Shown here one piece after another: positions 16,493 to 27,097 of a stretch of DNA of 64,000 nt. The position numbers and the translations under genes are program-made. Location of the stretch: assembly GCF_916618745.1 (NCBI RefSeq), contig NZ_OU745373.1, positions 2,308,501 through 2,372,500 of the forward strand. Direction: 5' to 3'. The stretch comes from Cardiobacterium sp. Marseille-Q4385 (GTDB lineage Bacteria; Pseudomonadota; Gammaproteobacteria; Cardiobacteriales; Cardiobacteriaceae). How positions within the stretch are numbered: position 1 is the stretch's first letter; the number at the start of each line of letters is the position of its first letter. The notes below the pieces were generated by a model. That model did not search any database, was not told the DNA's origin, and saw nothing but the letters and a program-made list of their open reading frames with translations.

Positions 16493-17407
16493 GTGTTCAC
16501 CCTGTCCGACCTTGCCATGCTGCTCTTCATCGCTGCATGGGGCATCATCATTCTGACCATCGTCATATTGATCTGGCTCTTTCGCAAAATGCGCGGCCTG
16601 CCCCTGTGGGTCAGGCTGATTCCCACCGCGCTTGTCTTGAGCTTCTTCGTCCTGCCTGCCATTTGGGAAGACTACAAAGAACACCTAGACGAAGAAAAAG
16701 ACTGGGCGGAATACCGCGAATACCGTGCCGTATTCGACGAACGCTGCAAAAATGCCGGCGAAACCATCTATCAAACCGTGCAAGATGTGGAAGGCATTAC
16801 CCTGCTTAAAGTATGGGGCGATTCACCTTATAACAATTCGCATACCCAAGGAACCAAACAATGGGAATTTGCGGGATTGCCTAATGAAATGGGTGAAGAA
16901 GGATATATTGAAAGCTTCCTATATTGGTGGGTAACCTCGCATATTAATAATGAAGTATTTGTATCCGGCTATCATCCTTTGGTAGATAAGAAACGTATGG
17001 ACGAATATAAGAAAACACGTTCTGTAAACATGGGTTATTCTTTTGTAGATGTATTGCAACACAATGGAAGTTATCTGCGTTATCGCGTAACAGACGATGA
17101 ATGGCAAATGAGTAAAGAAACAGTTAATAAGCCTGCCCGCTATGCGGTAACTTTTGATAACCCCATTATTCAAGAAGACCGTAATCGCTGGATTGCGACA
17201 ACAATCGTCACCATCCTGGATGCCGAAACCAACACCATCCTGGCAAAAAAACAGTGGTATGCTTTCGAAGAAAGCCGAGGACAACGTCCCTTGGAGTCAA
17301 GACAGTGGAGTGACTCTATAGTTTGCCCTAAGACTGAGCGAGGATATAATGCGATACCTATTTTTGTGCAACGTATCCTTATTCCTAAACAAGGAGAAAT
17401 ACAATGA
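16493..17407 (+). CDS. RTX-locus membrane protein of unknown function
   Basis: I do not recognise a family. The 304-residue product starts at GTG 16493, preceded by GAAGGAGGGG. Two membrane helices lie close together (about residues 7-30 and 37-58), followed by a long, soluble, Glu/Lys/Trp-rich domain that probably faces the periplasm. GC content falls along the gene, from normal at the 5' end to AT-rich at the 3' end, which suggests a patchwork origin. It ends 4 bases before... the next ATG at 17404 (overlap ATGA) and is therefore coupled to the lipase-like ORF. Its position in front of a lipase-like and RTX gene suggests a role in immunity or secretion, which is inference. Confidence 0.5.
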   Translation: MFTLSDLAMLLFIAAWGIIILTIVILIWLFRKMRGLPLWVRLIPTALVLSFFVLPAIWEDYKEHLDEEKDWAEYREYRAVFDERCKNAGETIYQTVQDVEGITLLKVWGDSPYNNSHTQGTKQWEFAGLPNEMGEEGYIESFLYWWVTSHINNEVFVSGYHPLVDKKRMDEYKKTRSVNMGYSFVDVLQHNGSYLRYRVTDDEWQMSKETVNKPARYAVTFDNPIIQEDRNRWIATTIVTILDAETNTILAKKQWYAFEESRGQRPLESRQWSDSIVCPKTERGYNAIPIFVQRILIPKQGEIQ

Positions 17408-17970
17408 CCGATACGCAAAAAACTTCAACACAAAATGAGATTAGCACATATTTGGAATATGCTCATTTGCAGATTGCAGCAGAGGCTTTTATCAAAGGCT
17501 CAAGAGGAGAAACTTTTGAAATTGGCAAGAATGAAAATAAAGAAGAACGCAAGGGTGAAGATCTAGCTAAAGACCTTATTAAAGGCAACTGGCATTCAAG
17601 CAAATTCTCCAAAACGTTGGCTGACGAATTTGTCAAGCGCTGGAAAGTTGTGCGCCATATCGGCAATACCGGTACAGGATTTTCAGGGACACTGTTTGAA
17701 GCCATTGCCGACAATCCGGCGGCAGGAATCAAGGAAGGGCAACAAGTACTGTCTTTCCGCAGTACCGAGTTTGTGGATGATGCCGTGCGCGACAGCCGTG
17801 CCACCAATGAACTGGAAATTGCAGATAAAGGCTTTGCCTTTGGACAAATATCGGATATGAAAGAATGGATTGACGAACTGCGCAAGGACGGTGTGATGAA
17901 GAATGACATAACTGTCACCGGATACAGCCTCGGCGGGCATTTGGCTATTCACGGCAAGGAGGCCGTATGA
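17404..17970 (+). pseudogene. RTX-type lipase, N-terminal fragment
   Basis: The 188-residue ORF looks like the start of an alpha/beta-hydrolase lipase of the kind found in RTX proteins. It contains VLSFRSTEFVDDAVRDS and, at its extreme end, the nucleophile elbow GYSLGGHLA with S175. The chain then stops at residue 188, so the catalytic Asp and His and all calcium-binding repeats are missing. The stop codon overlaps the start of the second secreted-protein gene. The best reading is that recombination placed that gene directly after a truncated lipase. It cannot be an active lipase by itself. Confidence 0.65.
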
Positions 17971-18698
17971 GCAAAGAACGACTGCAACAAATTCCCTATT
18001 TGTTCCGCTTGGGCATATGGCTTGCCCTGCTGGTGTCCGGCGTTTTATCCGCTCATGCTGCGGATGCAGGGAATCCATCGCTCTATCAGCGGCTATCCAT
18101 TCCTGCGGAATGCAGAAACCTACATAAAGTAACCGATATAGATGACCTGATCCGGCAACTGTACGACAACATCGACAGCTATTGCCTCTTTGACATTGCG
18201 CCTGATGCCTTGGAAAAAATTTGGGGATTGCCCGTTTTTGATTTTATTGGCAAGAATGGAAAAGAACTGGATAGATTAAATTTGCAGGTACGAAAATTCC
18301 ATACAGAAAATGATAGCCTGTTTATAAAAAGACGTATTGATAATATTTATGATATTCCTATTTTAGGTATTGCGATGACAGAAAGCTACAATATCAGGAA
18401 TGATGGCTTTGGCGGCAATATTAGTGAAGGAAAGTTTCCAGATTTACCTTTGGCGCCGGGTATCGTGCAACCGGATCCGTTGCCACCACCCCACTCACCA
18501 CGCATAGCCCGTCCTGATGAGCCTCTCGTCTATATTCCTGAAAATACCGTTTATAAAAATTTCACGACATACTACTGGCTTAATCATGACGGCGATAAAG
18601 AGAAACCCGTTCTAATTTTGGACACCTTATATATTCCAAGACCAGCTATCAGTTTTTACAAAACAGCAAAACCATTAGGCGACTTATTAACGAGGTAA
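17967..18698 (+). CDS. Putative secreted RTX-locus protein (copy 2)
   Basis: Encodes a 243-residue protein with a signal peptide (about residues 1-31, ending SAHAADAG). The ATG at 17967 overlaps the upstream stop and follows an AAGGAGG site. The mature part is a near duplicate of the protein at 15010-15819 (AECRNLHKVTDIDDLIRQL, IAPDALEKIWGLPVFDF, IAMTESYNIRNDG all shared), but the signal peptides are unrelated. I recognise no family. It lies 6 bases before the giant RTX gene, so the two are probably made together. The position recalls FrpD before FrpC in Neisseria, though I see no sequence similarity to FrpD. Confidence 0.6.
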   Translation: MSKERLQQIPYLFRLGIWLALLVSGVLSAHAADAGNPSLYQRLSIPAECRNLHKVTDIDDLIRQLYDNIDSYCLFDIAPDALEKIWGLPVFDFIGKNGKELDRLNLQVRKFHTENDSLFIKRRIDNIYDIPILGIAMTESYNIRNDGFGGNISEGKFPDLPLAPGIVQPDPLPPPHSPRIARPDEPLVYIPENTVYKNFTTYYWLNHDGDKEKPVLILDTLYIPRPAISFYKTAKPLGDLLTR

Positions 18699-18704
18699 CA
18701 TACC

Positions 18705-20366
18705 ATGAACAAGATCAATGAAAATTCCCGGCAACAATTAACAAAGATTGGTTTTTCTGATAGAGAAATCAATATTATGGAACTTTCACCCCGAATGGTG
18801 AGGCTGATAAATGAATATAAAGGAGAATTTAAAATAAGAGATGATGGATTATCAGGTGCATATTATAGTAAAGGGGAAATACCGGAAGATGACAAGATAG
18901 CATTTAGCAATGAATATAGAAAAATTAGCACAATAGCTCATGAATTGGGCCATGCTACAAGAGAATATCAGCATCCAGCTTACCCAAAAGATTATGATAC
19001 TGCACAAGCATATTCTGAGGCCTATATGTTGGAGGAAGGCAAAGCTTATTATATAGAATGCAAAGTAATGCTTGAATTAAGGCGCGCTGGAGTAAATCTA
19101 CTTGACATTGATCCTTCTCTTAAGACAAAGGATGGAGAGCAAGTTGTCATTGATGGAGGAATATGGGAAGATAATGAAATATATTCATCACAGTTAAGTA
19201 GCTATTCAAAACAAATTGGAAAAACATACTCAAAAGAGATTGAAGACATCGTAAATAACAATGATGAAGGCAAATCTGCCTTTGAAAAAATTTCTAAAAT
19301 AAATGCCATTATGATTCCCTCGGGGCAGGATATAAAGAAAGAAGGAAAAAATGATAATTCATGGGGTTCATTAGTTCCAACTCCGGACGATCCGCCGCAA
19401 CTAACGTATGACGAAAAGAACAAATGGAATTATTTAGCCGAAAATGTCTATAAAAAGTCAAATTTAGGTGATTTAAAAGAAGACTATAAGAATGTCATGG
19501 GAAAAGAACTTAAAAAGAATTCATTTCATGTAAAATCTCTAATGAACAAGGCTAATAATTTTTATGGGGAGAATGGTAATGATTGGATATCCAAACAAAT
19601 CGGCATTACGCCTTTGGCAGAATGGAGTAAGCAAGGTGATTTGCTTTATGGTGGTAAAGGGGATGATATTATTATAGGAAACTCAGGAAGGGATATTTTG
19701 ATTGGAGGTGACGATAATGATACTTTATCTGGAGAAAGTGGTGATGATATCTTAGGCGGCAATAATGGGAAAGATACTCTATACGGAGGTATTGGTGATG
19801 ATGCCTATGTAGCTGATTATGAAGACACTATTTATGATAGTGATGGAGTGGGAAAAGTTTTCTTGGATGGTGATATAAATAGCCAGCAACTTTTTGGTGG
19901 TGTTCGTAGAAATGGACAGGATTTTTATGACGATGGAACACATGAATATTTATGGTCAGGTAATGGTTCAGATTTAATTATTCGGCGTAAAGGTGAAAAA
20001 GGCCAAAATGGATTAAAAATTGAAAAATTTGAGAATAAGCAATTAGGTATCACGCTTCGTGAAGAAGGAGAACTTCCTCCATCAGAACCCCCTCCAACTT
20101 CACAACGCCCTAAGGACCCCCTTTCTCTGGATTTGGATAGAAATGGCAAGATCGATACCCTCCCGCGTAGTGCCGGTGTACATTTTGATTTGGATAACAG
20201 CGGTTTTGCCGAACAGACGTCTTGGCTTGCACCCGGTGACGGTTTCTTGGTGCTTGATCGCAATAATAACGGTCATATTGATGGCGGTGCAGAACTCTTT
20301 GGTTCGGAAACGACGCTGAACAGCGGTAAGGTTGCTGAAAATGGTTTTGAGGCATTGGCGGAATAG
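18705..20366 (+). CDS. Giant RTX protein, N-terminal part up to an in-frame TAG
   Basis: Encodes 553 residues before a TAG at 20364-20366. The same frame then continues open to 25592, so this is the first quarter of a protein of about 2,295 codons. Residues 75-120 contain a zinc-protease-like HELGH motif (79-83) with several downstream acidic residues. Residues of about 315-365 form nonapeptide RTX calcium-binding repeats (GGKGDDIIIGNSGRD and similar). From about 465 comes an FrpC-like block with EF-hand-type loops (LDLDRNGKIDTL, LDRNNNGHIDGG) ending in NGFEALAE just before the stop. AT-rich DNA points to transfer. Without the C-terminus, type I secretion is unlikely. Confidence 0.75.
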   Translation: MNKINENSRQQLTKIGFSDREINIMELSPRMVRLINEYKGEFKIRDDGLSGAYYSKGEIPEDDKIAFSNEYRKISTIAHELGHATREYQHPAYPKDYDTAQAYSEAYMLEEGKAYYIECKVMLELRRAGVNLLDIDPSLKTKDGEQVVIDGGIWEDNEIYSSQLSSYSKQIGKTYSKEIEDIVNNNDEGKSAFEKISKINAIMIPSGQDIKKEGKNDNSWGSLVPTPDDPPQLTYDEKNKWNYLAENVYKKSNLGDLKEDYKNVMGKELKKNSFHVKSLMNKANNFYGENGNDWISKQIGITPLAEWSKQGDLLYGGKGDDIIIGNSGRDILIGGDDNDTLSGESGDDILGGNNGKDTLYGGIGDDAYVADYEDTIYDSDGVGKVFLDGDINSQQLFGGVRRNGQDFYDDGTHEYLWSGNGSDLIIRRKGEKGQNGLKIEKFENKQLGITLREEGELPPSEPPPTSQRPKDPLSLDLDRNGKIDTLPRSAGVHFDLDNSGFAEQTSWLAPGDGFLVLDRNNNGHIDGGAELFGSETTLNSGKVAENGFEALAE

Positions 20367-20477
20367 GATAGCAATACCGACGGCAAAATCACCGCGGAAG
20401 ACGCGATTTATCACCGCCTGCGTATTTGGCAGGATAAGAACAGCAACGGCATTGTTAATTCCGGGGAATTAAATACC

Positions 20478-23400
20478 TTGCAAGCGCACGGTGTTGCGGA
20501 AATCCATCTAGATTACAAAGAGGGCTTCCTCAATGATTGGAACAATGTCAGACATCGCGAAATCGGGCATTTCATCCGCGCAGACGGCACATCTGGTGAG
20601 TTGCATACGCTGTGGTTTGACAACAATACGATTCATAGTGTGCCGGTAGATATTCAGCAGGGGAAAACTATAGAAATTTCGGCAGAAATTGCCGCTCTGC
20701 CCGATGCCAAAGGGTTCGGCAATATCTATTCCCTGCATCATGCTATGGCGCTGGATACATCGGGAACACTGCAAAAACTGGTTACGCAATTCGTGCAGGA
20801 AAAAAATCCCGCTTCCCGTCATGCGCTAACGGATAAAATCATGGCTCGCTGGGCGGGAAAAGAAGACATTACACCGGGCAGTCGCGGCGAGCTGGTGGAT
20901 GCCCGACATCTGGCCTTGCTCGAGGCTTTTTGGGGCACGGTTGTCGATAAGGAAAATCCCAATCAGTGGCGTGCTGACTGGCTGAAACTCGCTTACAAAC
21001 AGCTACACAATATGGTTTACCGCCAGCTTGCTGGCCAGACGCACTATAAAACGCTTTATGGCGTAGTGGATTTTTATAAAGATAAAAATATATGGCGTGC
21101 AAATATGGCCAAAGTAAATCAGCAATTATTGCAAGCCTTTGTCAGCGGTATGATGTCGGCAGAAGAAATTCATGATTTTCTAATTAATACGGTTGGTGGC
21201 TCTGTTATTGATAATGAAACTTTGCTACATGATATTAAGCAAAGTATTATAAATGATGCAAAAATGTTACCAGATACAAAAATGAATTCATTACTTAACG
21301 TAGTGATGCATGATGACGATATAATTACTGGAAATGATGAAGATAACCATATTGCCACTTATGGGGGGGATGATGAAGTTAAGGGTATGGCTGGTAATGA
21401 CACCATTAATACAGGCAGCGGTAATGACAAGGCGTATGGTGGCCTCGGAAACGATACGCTATATGGCGGCGATGGCGATGATCATCTTGAAGGAGGAAAA
21501 GGCAATGATGTGGTAAATGGCGGTGATGGTAATGACACTATAGAAGATGATGGTTCTGATAATGCCGATGATGATGTTTTTAATGGTGATGCCGGAAATG
21601 ATACGATTATCAGTGCTAGTGGCAATGATATTTTGAATGGTGGCGAAGGTAATGATTACTTATCCGGTGGCTATTATGCCTCTACCAAACATACGATTAT
21701 GAATGGCGGATCAGGTAATGATACTTTGATAAGTGGACGTGGTTCCAATACGTTTATATTTGGCCGAAATTTTGGGAAAGATTATATTTCTTCCAATCTT
21801 ATAGCCCCTGTTCATTATTCAAAATCTATACAATCGGTTAATACAATCCGGTTTGACGATGATCAGAAATTATCTGATTTTATATTCAGACGAAAATATG
21901 ATTCTTTAATTATCTCCGCCAGAGAAAGTGATGATGAAATTATAATATCTGATCAATTTATTGATCATCAATGGAATACCCTTAGTAAGCATACCCAATA
22001 TCATATTGATCGCATTATATTCAGCGATGGCACTGAGCTGGATCATGCAGCAATCGTCAAATTGATTCGGCAAGGTACCGAAGGGGATGACAAGCTGTAT
22101 GCCGCAGATGACGGCAATACCTTATCCGGTATGGCGGGAAATGATGTTCTGTATGGCGGTGTCGGTGCAGATGTGCTTGATGGAGGCGCCGGTAACGATA
22201 CTCTTATAGGCGATGACGGCGATGATATTTTGGATGGTGGTGAAGGTGACGATATTCTCAGTGGTTGGGACGGCGCGGATGTTTATATCTTTAAAGGTAG
22301 CTGGGGTAAAGATATAATTTATGATGACCAATCGGAAAACCGTATTCACTTGGAGGATTGCTCTTTAGAAGATATCCGCTTTTCCAGAATAAACGGCAAG
22401 GATTTGCTGGTGCGTAAATTGGGCACAGAAAATGAAATCCTAATTCAAGCGCAGTTTTCCGATGAAGGCGTATTGGATGCGTGCTCCATTACGCAATGGG
22501 AATTTGCCGATGGTCGTGTGCTGTCCTCCACAGAGGTTAATAAATTACTGCATCAGGGCACGGATGGTGATGATGTTATGGAAGGTGACGCCTATGACAA
22601 CATTCTTGCGGGCAAGGCCGGGAATGACTCTCTTCATGGCAATGATGGCAATGATGAAATAGACGGTGGTGATGGCGACGATCATCTGCATGGCGATGGA
22701 GGCGATGACCGGTTGGACGGCGGTAATGGCAACGACACACTGGATGGTGGTGATGGTGCCGATATTCTTGCCGGCGGCAAAGGTGACGACTCCTATATTA
22801 TCGGTGATAACGATACGGTTATTCTTGGTGAAAGTATGGGTTCTGATCATCTGCATATAGCCAAGGGTAAGTATGCGCCGCTGAAAAATGTCACCATTCA
22901 ACTGGATATACCGATCACTCCAGAACAGGTACAAGTTATCCGCAAGGACTTTAATGATGCGGTTACAGGTGCTGATGATTATTCTCTCTTTAATCCAGAG
23001 ATGCCTCTTTCTACACCGAAAGGAACGTTGAAAGATACATTCAGCGAAATCCGTTATATGTTATCGGCCCACCTTCCTTCTCTTGAAAAAGGAAGGGATT
23101 ATCTTGTTGGTTCTCTTGGGGATGCTCAAGATTGGAAGCTACCAAAAGATAGAGCTTTTGTTTTGAATGTGGATAGAGGTATTCCGTTTGATAATGCGTT
23201 TTCTCAATGGACAAGGCAGGATCAATATTATTTGAAATTTGATACGGTCAGTAAACATTATTTCACCATTACGCCCAAGCCCGGTATCTCGGATGATTTG
23301 CTATTAAATTTTGGCAATGCCGGGAAATTAACAATTGATAATGGATTAAGTAGAAACCTGTATGGTGACATTACGCTTTCTTTCAAGAATGGTAGCAAGA

Positions 23401-25592
23401 TGAGCATTTCTGAGTTGTTGCAACGCCAACTAGATGCCGCTCAAACGGATGGGAATGATATGATTCGCGGTTTTGCCGGCAATGATTATCTGCGCGGCGG
23501 TGCGGGGAATGACATCCTTCAGGGGGGGGAAGGAGACGATTCTCTGGAAGGCGGTGTGGGTGATGATATTCTTTCTGGCGGTTATTACAGCCTGTACTGG
23601 AACACACCGGAAAGTATCTATAAAGGGCACTACCAATACCAATATCAGGCCAGTAAATCTGATAGGAACCTGATATCCGGTCCTGATAAATATTCTTCAA
23701 CACCTTCTCCCGGTTTAGGCAATGATACCTATATTTTCTCTGGTGCTTTCGGACATGATACGGTTATTGATTGCGATGAAACCAAAGGTAATATTGATAC
23801 GCTGTGGTTTAAAGACATTGCAAGTCTTGAAGAGTTGAATTTCCGCAAGGTGGAAAATAATTTGGTTATTGCGACCAAAGATAATCGTTCGTCAGTCACA
23901 GTCATTAATCAATTCTCCAAGGAACAGCCTCATTGGGGGGTGGAATCCATTCAATTGGGCAATGGGCAGGCCATGAAACTAGACGATGTTTTTTTGGCGC
24001 CCCTGATGACCAAAGGCAGCGAACACGATGATGTGCTGGTGAATACGAGTAATCAGGATATTAGGATAGATGGTTATGCTGGGAACGACACTATTACTAG
24101 CGGCACAGGGAATGACACGATTAATGGCGGCGATGGTAATGACACGATTGATGCTGGCGGCGGTGACGATATCATTGATGGCGGCAACGGCGATGACAGC
24201 ATTGACGGCGGAGCTGGCAATGACATCATTACGGGTGGCAGCGGAAATGACAATATGACAGGTGGTGATGGTGACGATGAGTTTATTTTCTCTAAAGGTT
24301 GGGGTCAGGATTATATTTGGAGTACATGGACTAGAGATTTGAGTAATGACGTAATCCGCTTTACAGATGTTACCCCTGATGAAATCAGCCTGCGTCAGCA
24401 GATGGGCAATATAATTCTTTCACGTAAAGGTAGTAATGATTTTATTAGTCTCCGCGGTAATACAGGCATTATCAGTAAAGTAATTTTTGCAGATGGTAGT
24501 GAATGGGATACCACAAAGCTGCTTGAGTTGTCTCTGTCTTCAACGGAGGACGCAGATACCATAGAGACTGACAGCCCTGATGTCACCATTCACGGCGGTG
24601 GTGGTGATGACGTCATCATCGCAAGAAATGGGACAAATAATCGCTTATATGGTGACACGGGTAATGACACTATTAGTGGAAATGGCGAGTTGTACGGTGG
24701 TGATGGTAATGACAAATTATTTGGCATAGGCAAACTTTATGGTGAAGCCGGAGATGATTCCTTGAGGGGAGGTAGCGCACTCTATGGTGGTGATGGCAAT
24801 GATTTCCTGTTTTTGTATAGAAAAGAGCCGGGAGATACCCGTCCGCTGTATGGTGATGGTGGCGACGGTGATGACATTCTGCGTACAAGTGGCGACCCGA
24901 GCGCTTACGGAGAAGGTGTGGGTACAGTTGCGCCGTCGAAAGGGGAGTCCGTGGTTACCTTACGCGGCGGCAAGGGCAATGACACCATCTATGGTTCTTA
25001 TGACAACGAAGTTTATGAATTTTCCTTGGGGGATGGCCATGACGTTATCATTGAGAGTGAAGCAGGATTAGAATGGTATTACTCTAATCTTAAGGCTTCT
25101 TGGGATGTCCTCCGCTTTGGATCTGACATCAAAGCAGGAGATATTCGCTACCTGCGCCAAGGCAGAGATTTGTTGATTCGCCACAAAAACGGCACCGACA
25201 GCATCACCGTGCAGAACTTTTTCTATACCGAAAATGCTGCTTACCATCACTACCGCATCAATGAGGTGCAATTTGCTGATGGCACCACGCATACTGATAG
25301 CGACATTGATCGCTTCGTCACGCAAGGGAGCCATCAAGGTAATAACAAAAACAGCAAAATGGCGGCGAATGTTGCCGACTTTTCCGGAGGGCAACATAGC
25401 AGACCGATGGCAAACAACGTCGCACCAGCCGGTGTATCGGCGGATGTTATTGATCAAACGGCTTTGCACCATGCGCAGAACCTAGTTCAGGCTATGAGCA
25501 CGTTTGATCAGCGCGGTATCAATACGAATAGCCTGAACGGCCCGGACGACAGCAACTTGGTCAACAAAATGCCGCTGGCACCGTCTCTTTGA
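20478..25592 (+). pseudogene. Giant RTX protein, part after the in-frame TAG
   Basis: This 1,704-codon segment has the same frame as the upstream ORF, with no other stop from 20367 onward. The stretch 20367-20477 still encodes the expected EF-hand-like loops (DSNTDGKITAEDA, WQDKNSNGIVNSGEL). The nominal start at 20478 is a TTG without a ribosome site. At least six clusters of GGxGxDxLx calcium-binding repeats occur near 21310-21680, 22090-22270, 22560-22800, 23440-23590, 24000-24290 and 24580-24850. Between them are beta-rich blocks ending in 'IxFADG(T/S)E', as in FrpC and related type I-secreted proteins. The C-terminal 80 residues would hold the secretion signal. It is probably expressed only by stop readthrough or after reversion. 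Confidence 0.7.
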
Positions 25593-25628
25593 GAAAGGAG
25601 CGTTGCCATATAGCGACATGATATAAAG

Positions 25629-25657
25629 AAACCCCCGCCACAGCGGGGGTTCTTTTT
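25629..25657. terminator. Bidirectional terminator between RTX gene and araC-type gene
   Basis: ACCCCCGC-CACA-GCGGGGGT forms a strong stem followed by TTCTTTTTT on the plus strand, and AAAGAA lies on the other side. It separates convergent genes. Confidence 0.8.
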
Positions 25658-26556
25658 TATGCCGCAGCGTTTTCCTGCCGCCGGTAACCGGCGGGCGTAA
25701 CTCCGAATTGTGCCTTGAAGGCATTGTTGAAGGCCGCCTCCGATTGGTAACCCGTTTCTTCTGCGACGCGGGCGACCGCTAGGTTGCTGTCGCGCAGCAT
25801 TTTCGCTGCTGCCGACATTTTCAGCGTCCGGATGAAGGTCTGCACGCCGCAGCCCGCCGCCGCCTGAAATTTACGCGCAAAGGTCGCGCGTGACATGCAG
25901 GCGGTTTCAGCCAGTTCTTCCGTGGTGCAGGGGGTGAACGGCGCGGCGAGGATTCGTGCCAGTACCCGAGCCAGCCCTGCATCGGCAAAGAGCGCGGTCA
26001 GGCGGTGCTGCTGTGGCAGTTCGCCGGCGCGGCGCAAGGCAAGGAGCAGCAATACTTCGCTCAGGGCGCGCACGATGCCGACGCTGCCCGTATGCCGCGC
26101 CAGCGCCTCGTCGTGAATCAGCGCGCACAGCGCCCGCAGTTGCGGCACGTCGCCGAGTGGGACGATCAGCGGTTCAGGCAGTATCCGCCACAGTCCGGCG
26201 GCGGCACGGTTGCGCGCCACAAAGGCACCGCACAGCATCCTGAGCGGTTCGCCGTCGCCGTCGTTACGCAGGTGCAGCAGGCCGTTTTCCCGCGCTTCTG
26301 TCAGTTTGGAAACGCCTTCTCCGGCGTTAATGCTGTGCGCGCTGCCGTTCGTCCACAGGCAGAAATCCCCGGCATGCAGTGCGTACTGTGTGGCTGCGTG
26401 CTGCATGGTGCATTGGCCGTCCAGCAGCAGGTGAAACCATGCGGTGCCGGGAGCATCGGCCTCGTGTTGCAGGCGGAAGGGCGCTTGCAGGTGGCAATAG
26501 AGGTCGATGCCGGTTTGTAGGTCGAGCAGGGCGACAAGGCGGTCGATGCTGTCCAT
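25657..26556 (-). CDS. AraC-family transcriptional regulator
   Basis: Encodes 299 residues, starting MDSIDRLVALLDLQ at 26556 after GGAGA. The N-terminal part (about residues 1-180) is a cupin-type sensor domain, with TAWFHLLLDGQC and LHAGDFCLWTNGSAHSI. The C-terminal 100 residues carry the two helix-turn-helix motifs of the family: ELAETACMSRATFARKFQA and VARVAEETGYQSEAAFNNAFK, followed by FGVTPAGYRR. Regulators with this cupin domain usually control a nearby oxidoreductase or efflux gene. Here no divergent target is adjacent, only tandem repeats, so the target is unknown. A longer in-frame ORF to 26922 runs through the repeats and is rejected. Confidence 0.87.
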   Translation of the reverse strand: MDSIDRLVALLDLQTGIDLYCHLQAPFRLQHEADAPGTAWFHLLLDGQCTMQHAATQYALHAGDFCLWTNGSAHSINAGEGVSKLTEARENGLLHLRNDGDGEPLRMLCGAFVARNRAAAGLWRILPEPLIVPLGDVPQLRALCALIHDEALARHTGSVGIVRALSEVLLLLALRRAGELPQQHRLTALFADAGLARVLARILAAPFTPCTTEELAETACMSRATFARKFQAAAGCGVQTFIRTLKMSAAAKMLRDSNLAVARVAEETGYQSEAAFNNAFKAQFGVTPAGYRRQENAAA

Positions 26557-26628
26557 ATCTATCTCCGAAGGTGTGAGGACGGCATTATCGCCGCGCGGGG
26601 AAAAGGCGGGCAAGCGGGCGCGCAATAC

Positions 26629-27046
26629 TGGGTTTACGGCAAAGAGTGAGAGATAACGCAAGAAGCAGGCGATGCCTGTCCGGCGGGCTAAAGCCACTCT
26701 ACGATGCGGAATGCCGCCAAGCGGGATAATCGCTGGGTTTACGGCGGTGAGTGAGAGATAACGCAAGAAGCAGACGGTGCCTGCCCGGTAGGCTAAAGCC
26801 CACCCTACGCCGCCAAGCGGGATAATCGCTGGGTTTACGGCGGTGAGTGAGAGATAACGCAAGAAGCAGACGGTGCCTGCCCGGTGGGCTAAAGCCCACC
26901 CTACGATGCGGAACGCCGCCAAGCGGGATAAATGCTGGGTTTACGTTACGGTGGTTAGTGAGAGATAACGCAAGAAGCGGGCGGTGCCTGTCCGGTGGGC
27001 TAAAGCCCACCCTACGATGCGGAACGCCGCCAAGCGGGATAATTGC
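26629..27046. repeat. Four tandem copies of a repeat of about 105 bp
   Basis: Units span 26629-26733, 26734-26829, 26830-26935 and 26936-27046. Each begins TGGGTTTACG, contains GAGTGAGAGATAACGCAAGA, then a GGTGGGCTAAAGCCCACC hairpin, and ends with the short dispersed repeat GCCGCCAAGCGGGATAA. The units differ by small insertions (unit 2 lacks 10 or so bases after CCCTACG; unit 4 has extra bases at its start). This fills the gap of about 540 bases between the regulator and the next gene. No ORF in it is credible. Confidence 0.8.
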
Positions 27047-27072
27047 TGGGTTCGCTGCCGGGCTTTCATTAG

Positions 27073-27097
27073 AAAGCCGCCCGCAGGCGGCTTTTTT
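27073..27097. terminator. Hairpin at the end of the 27096-28249 operon
   Basis: AAGCCGCC-CGCA-GGCGGCTT is followed by TTTTA on the plus strand and by TTTCTAATG on the minus strand. It overlaps the stop of the minus-strand gene ending at 27096. Confidence 0.6.

Noticed and set aside
20364..20366. TAG read as pyrrolysine or another recoded amino acid
   Set aside because: No pyl genes or recoding element are visible, and homologous proteins have ordinary residues here; a plain nonsense substitution is simpler.
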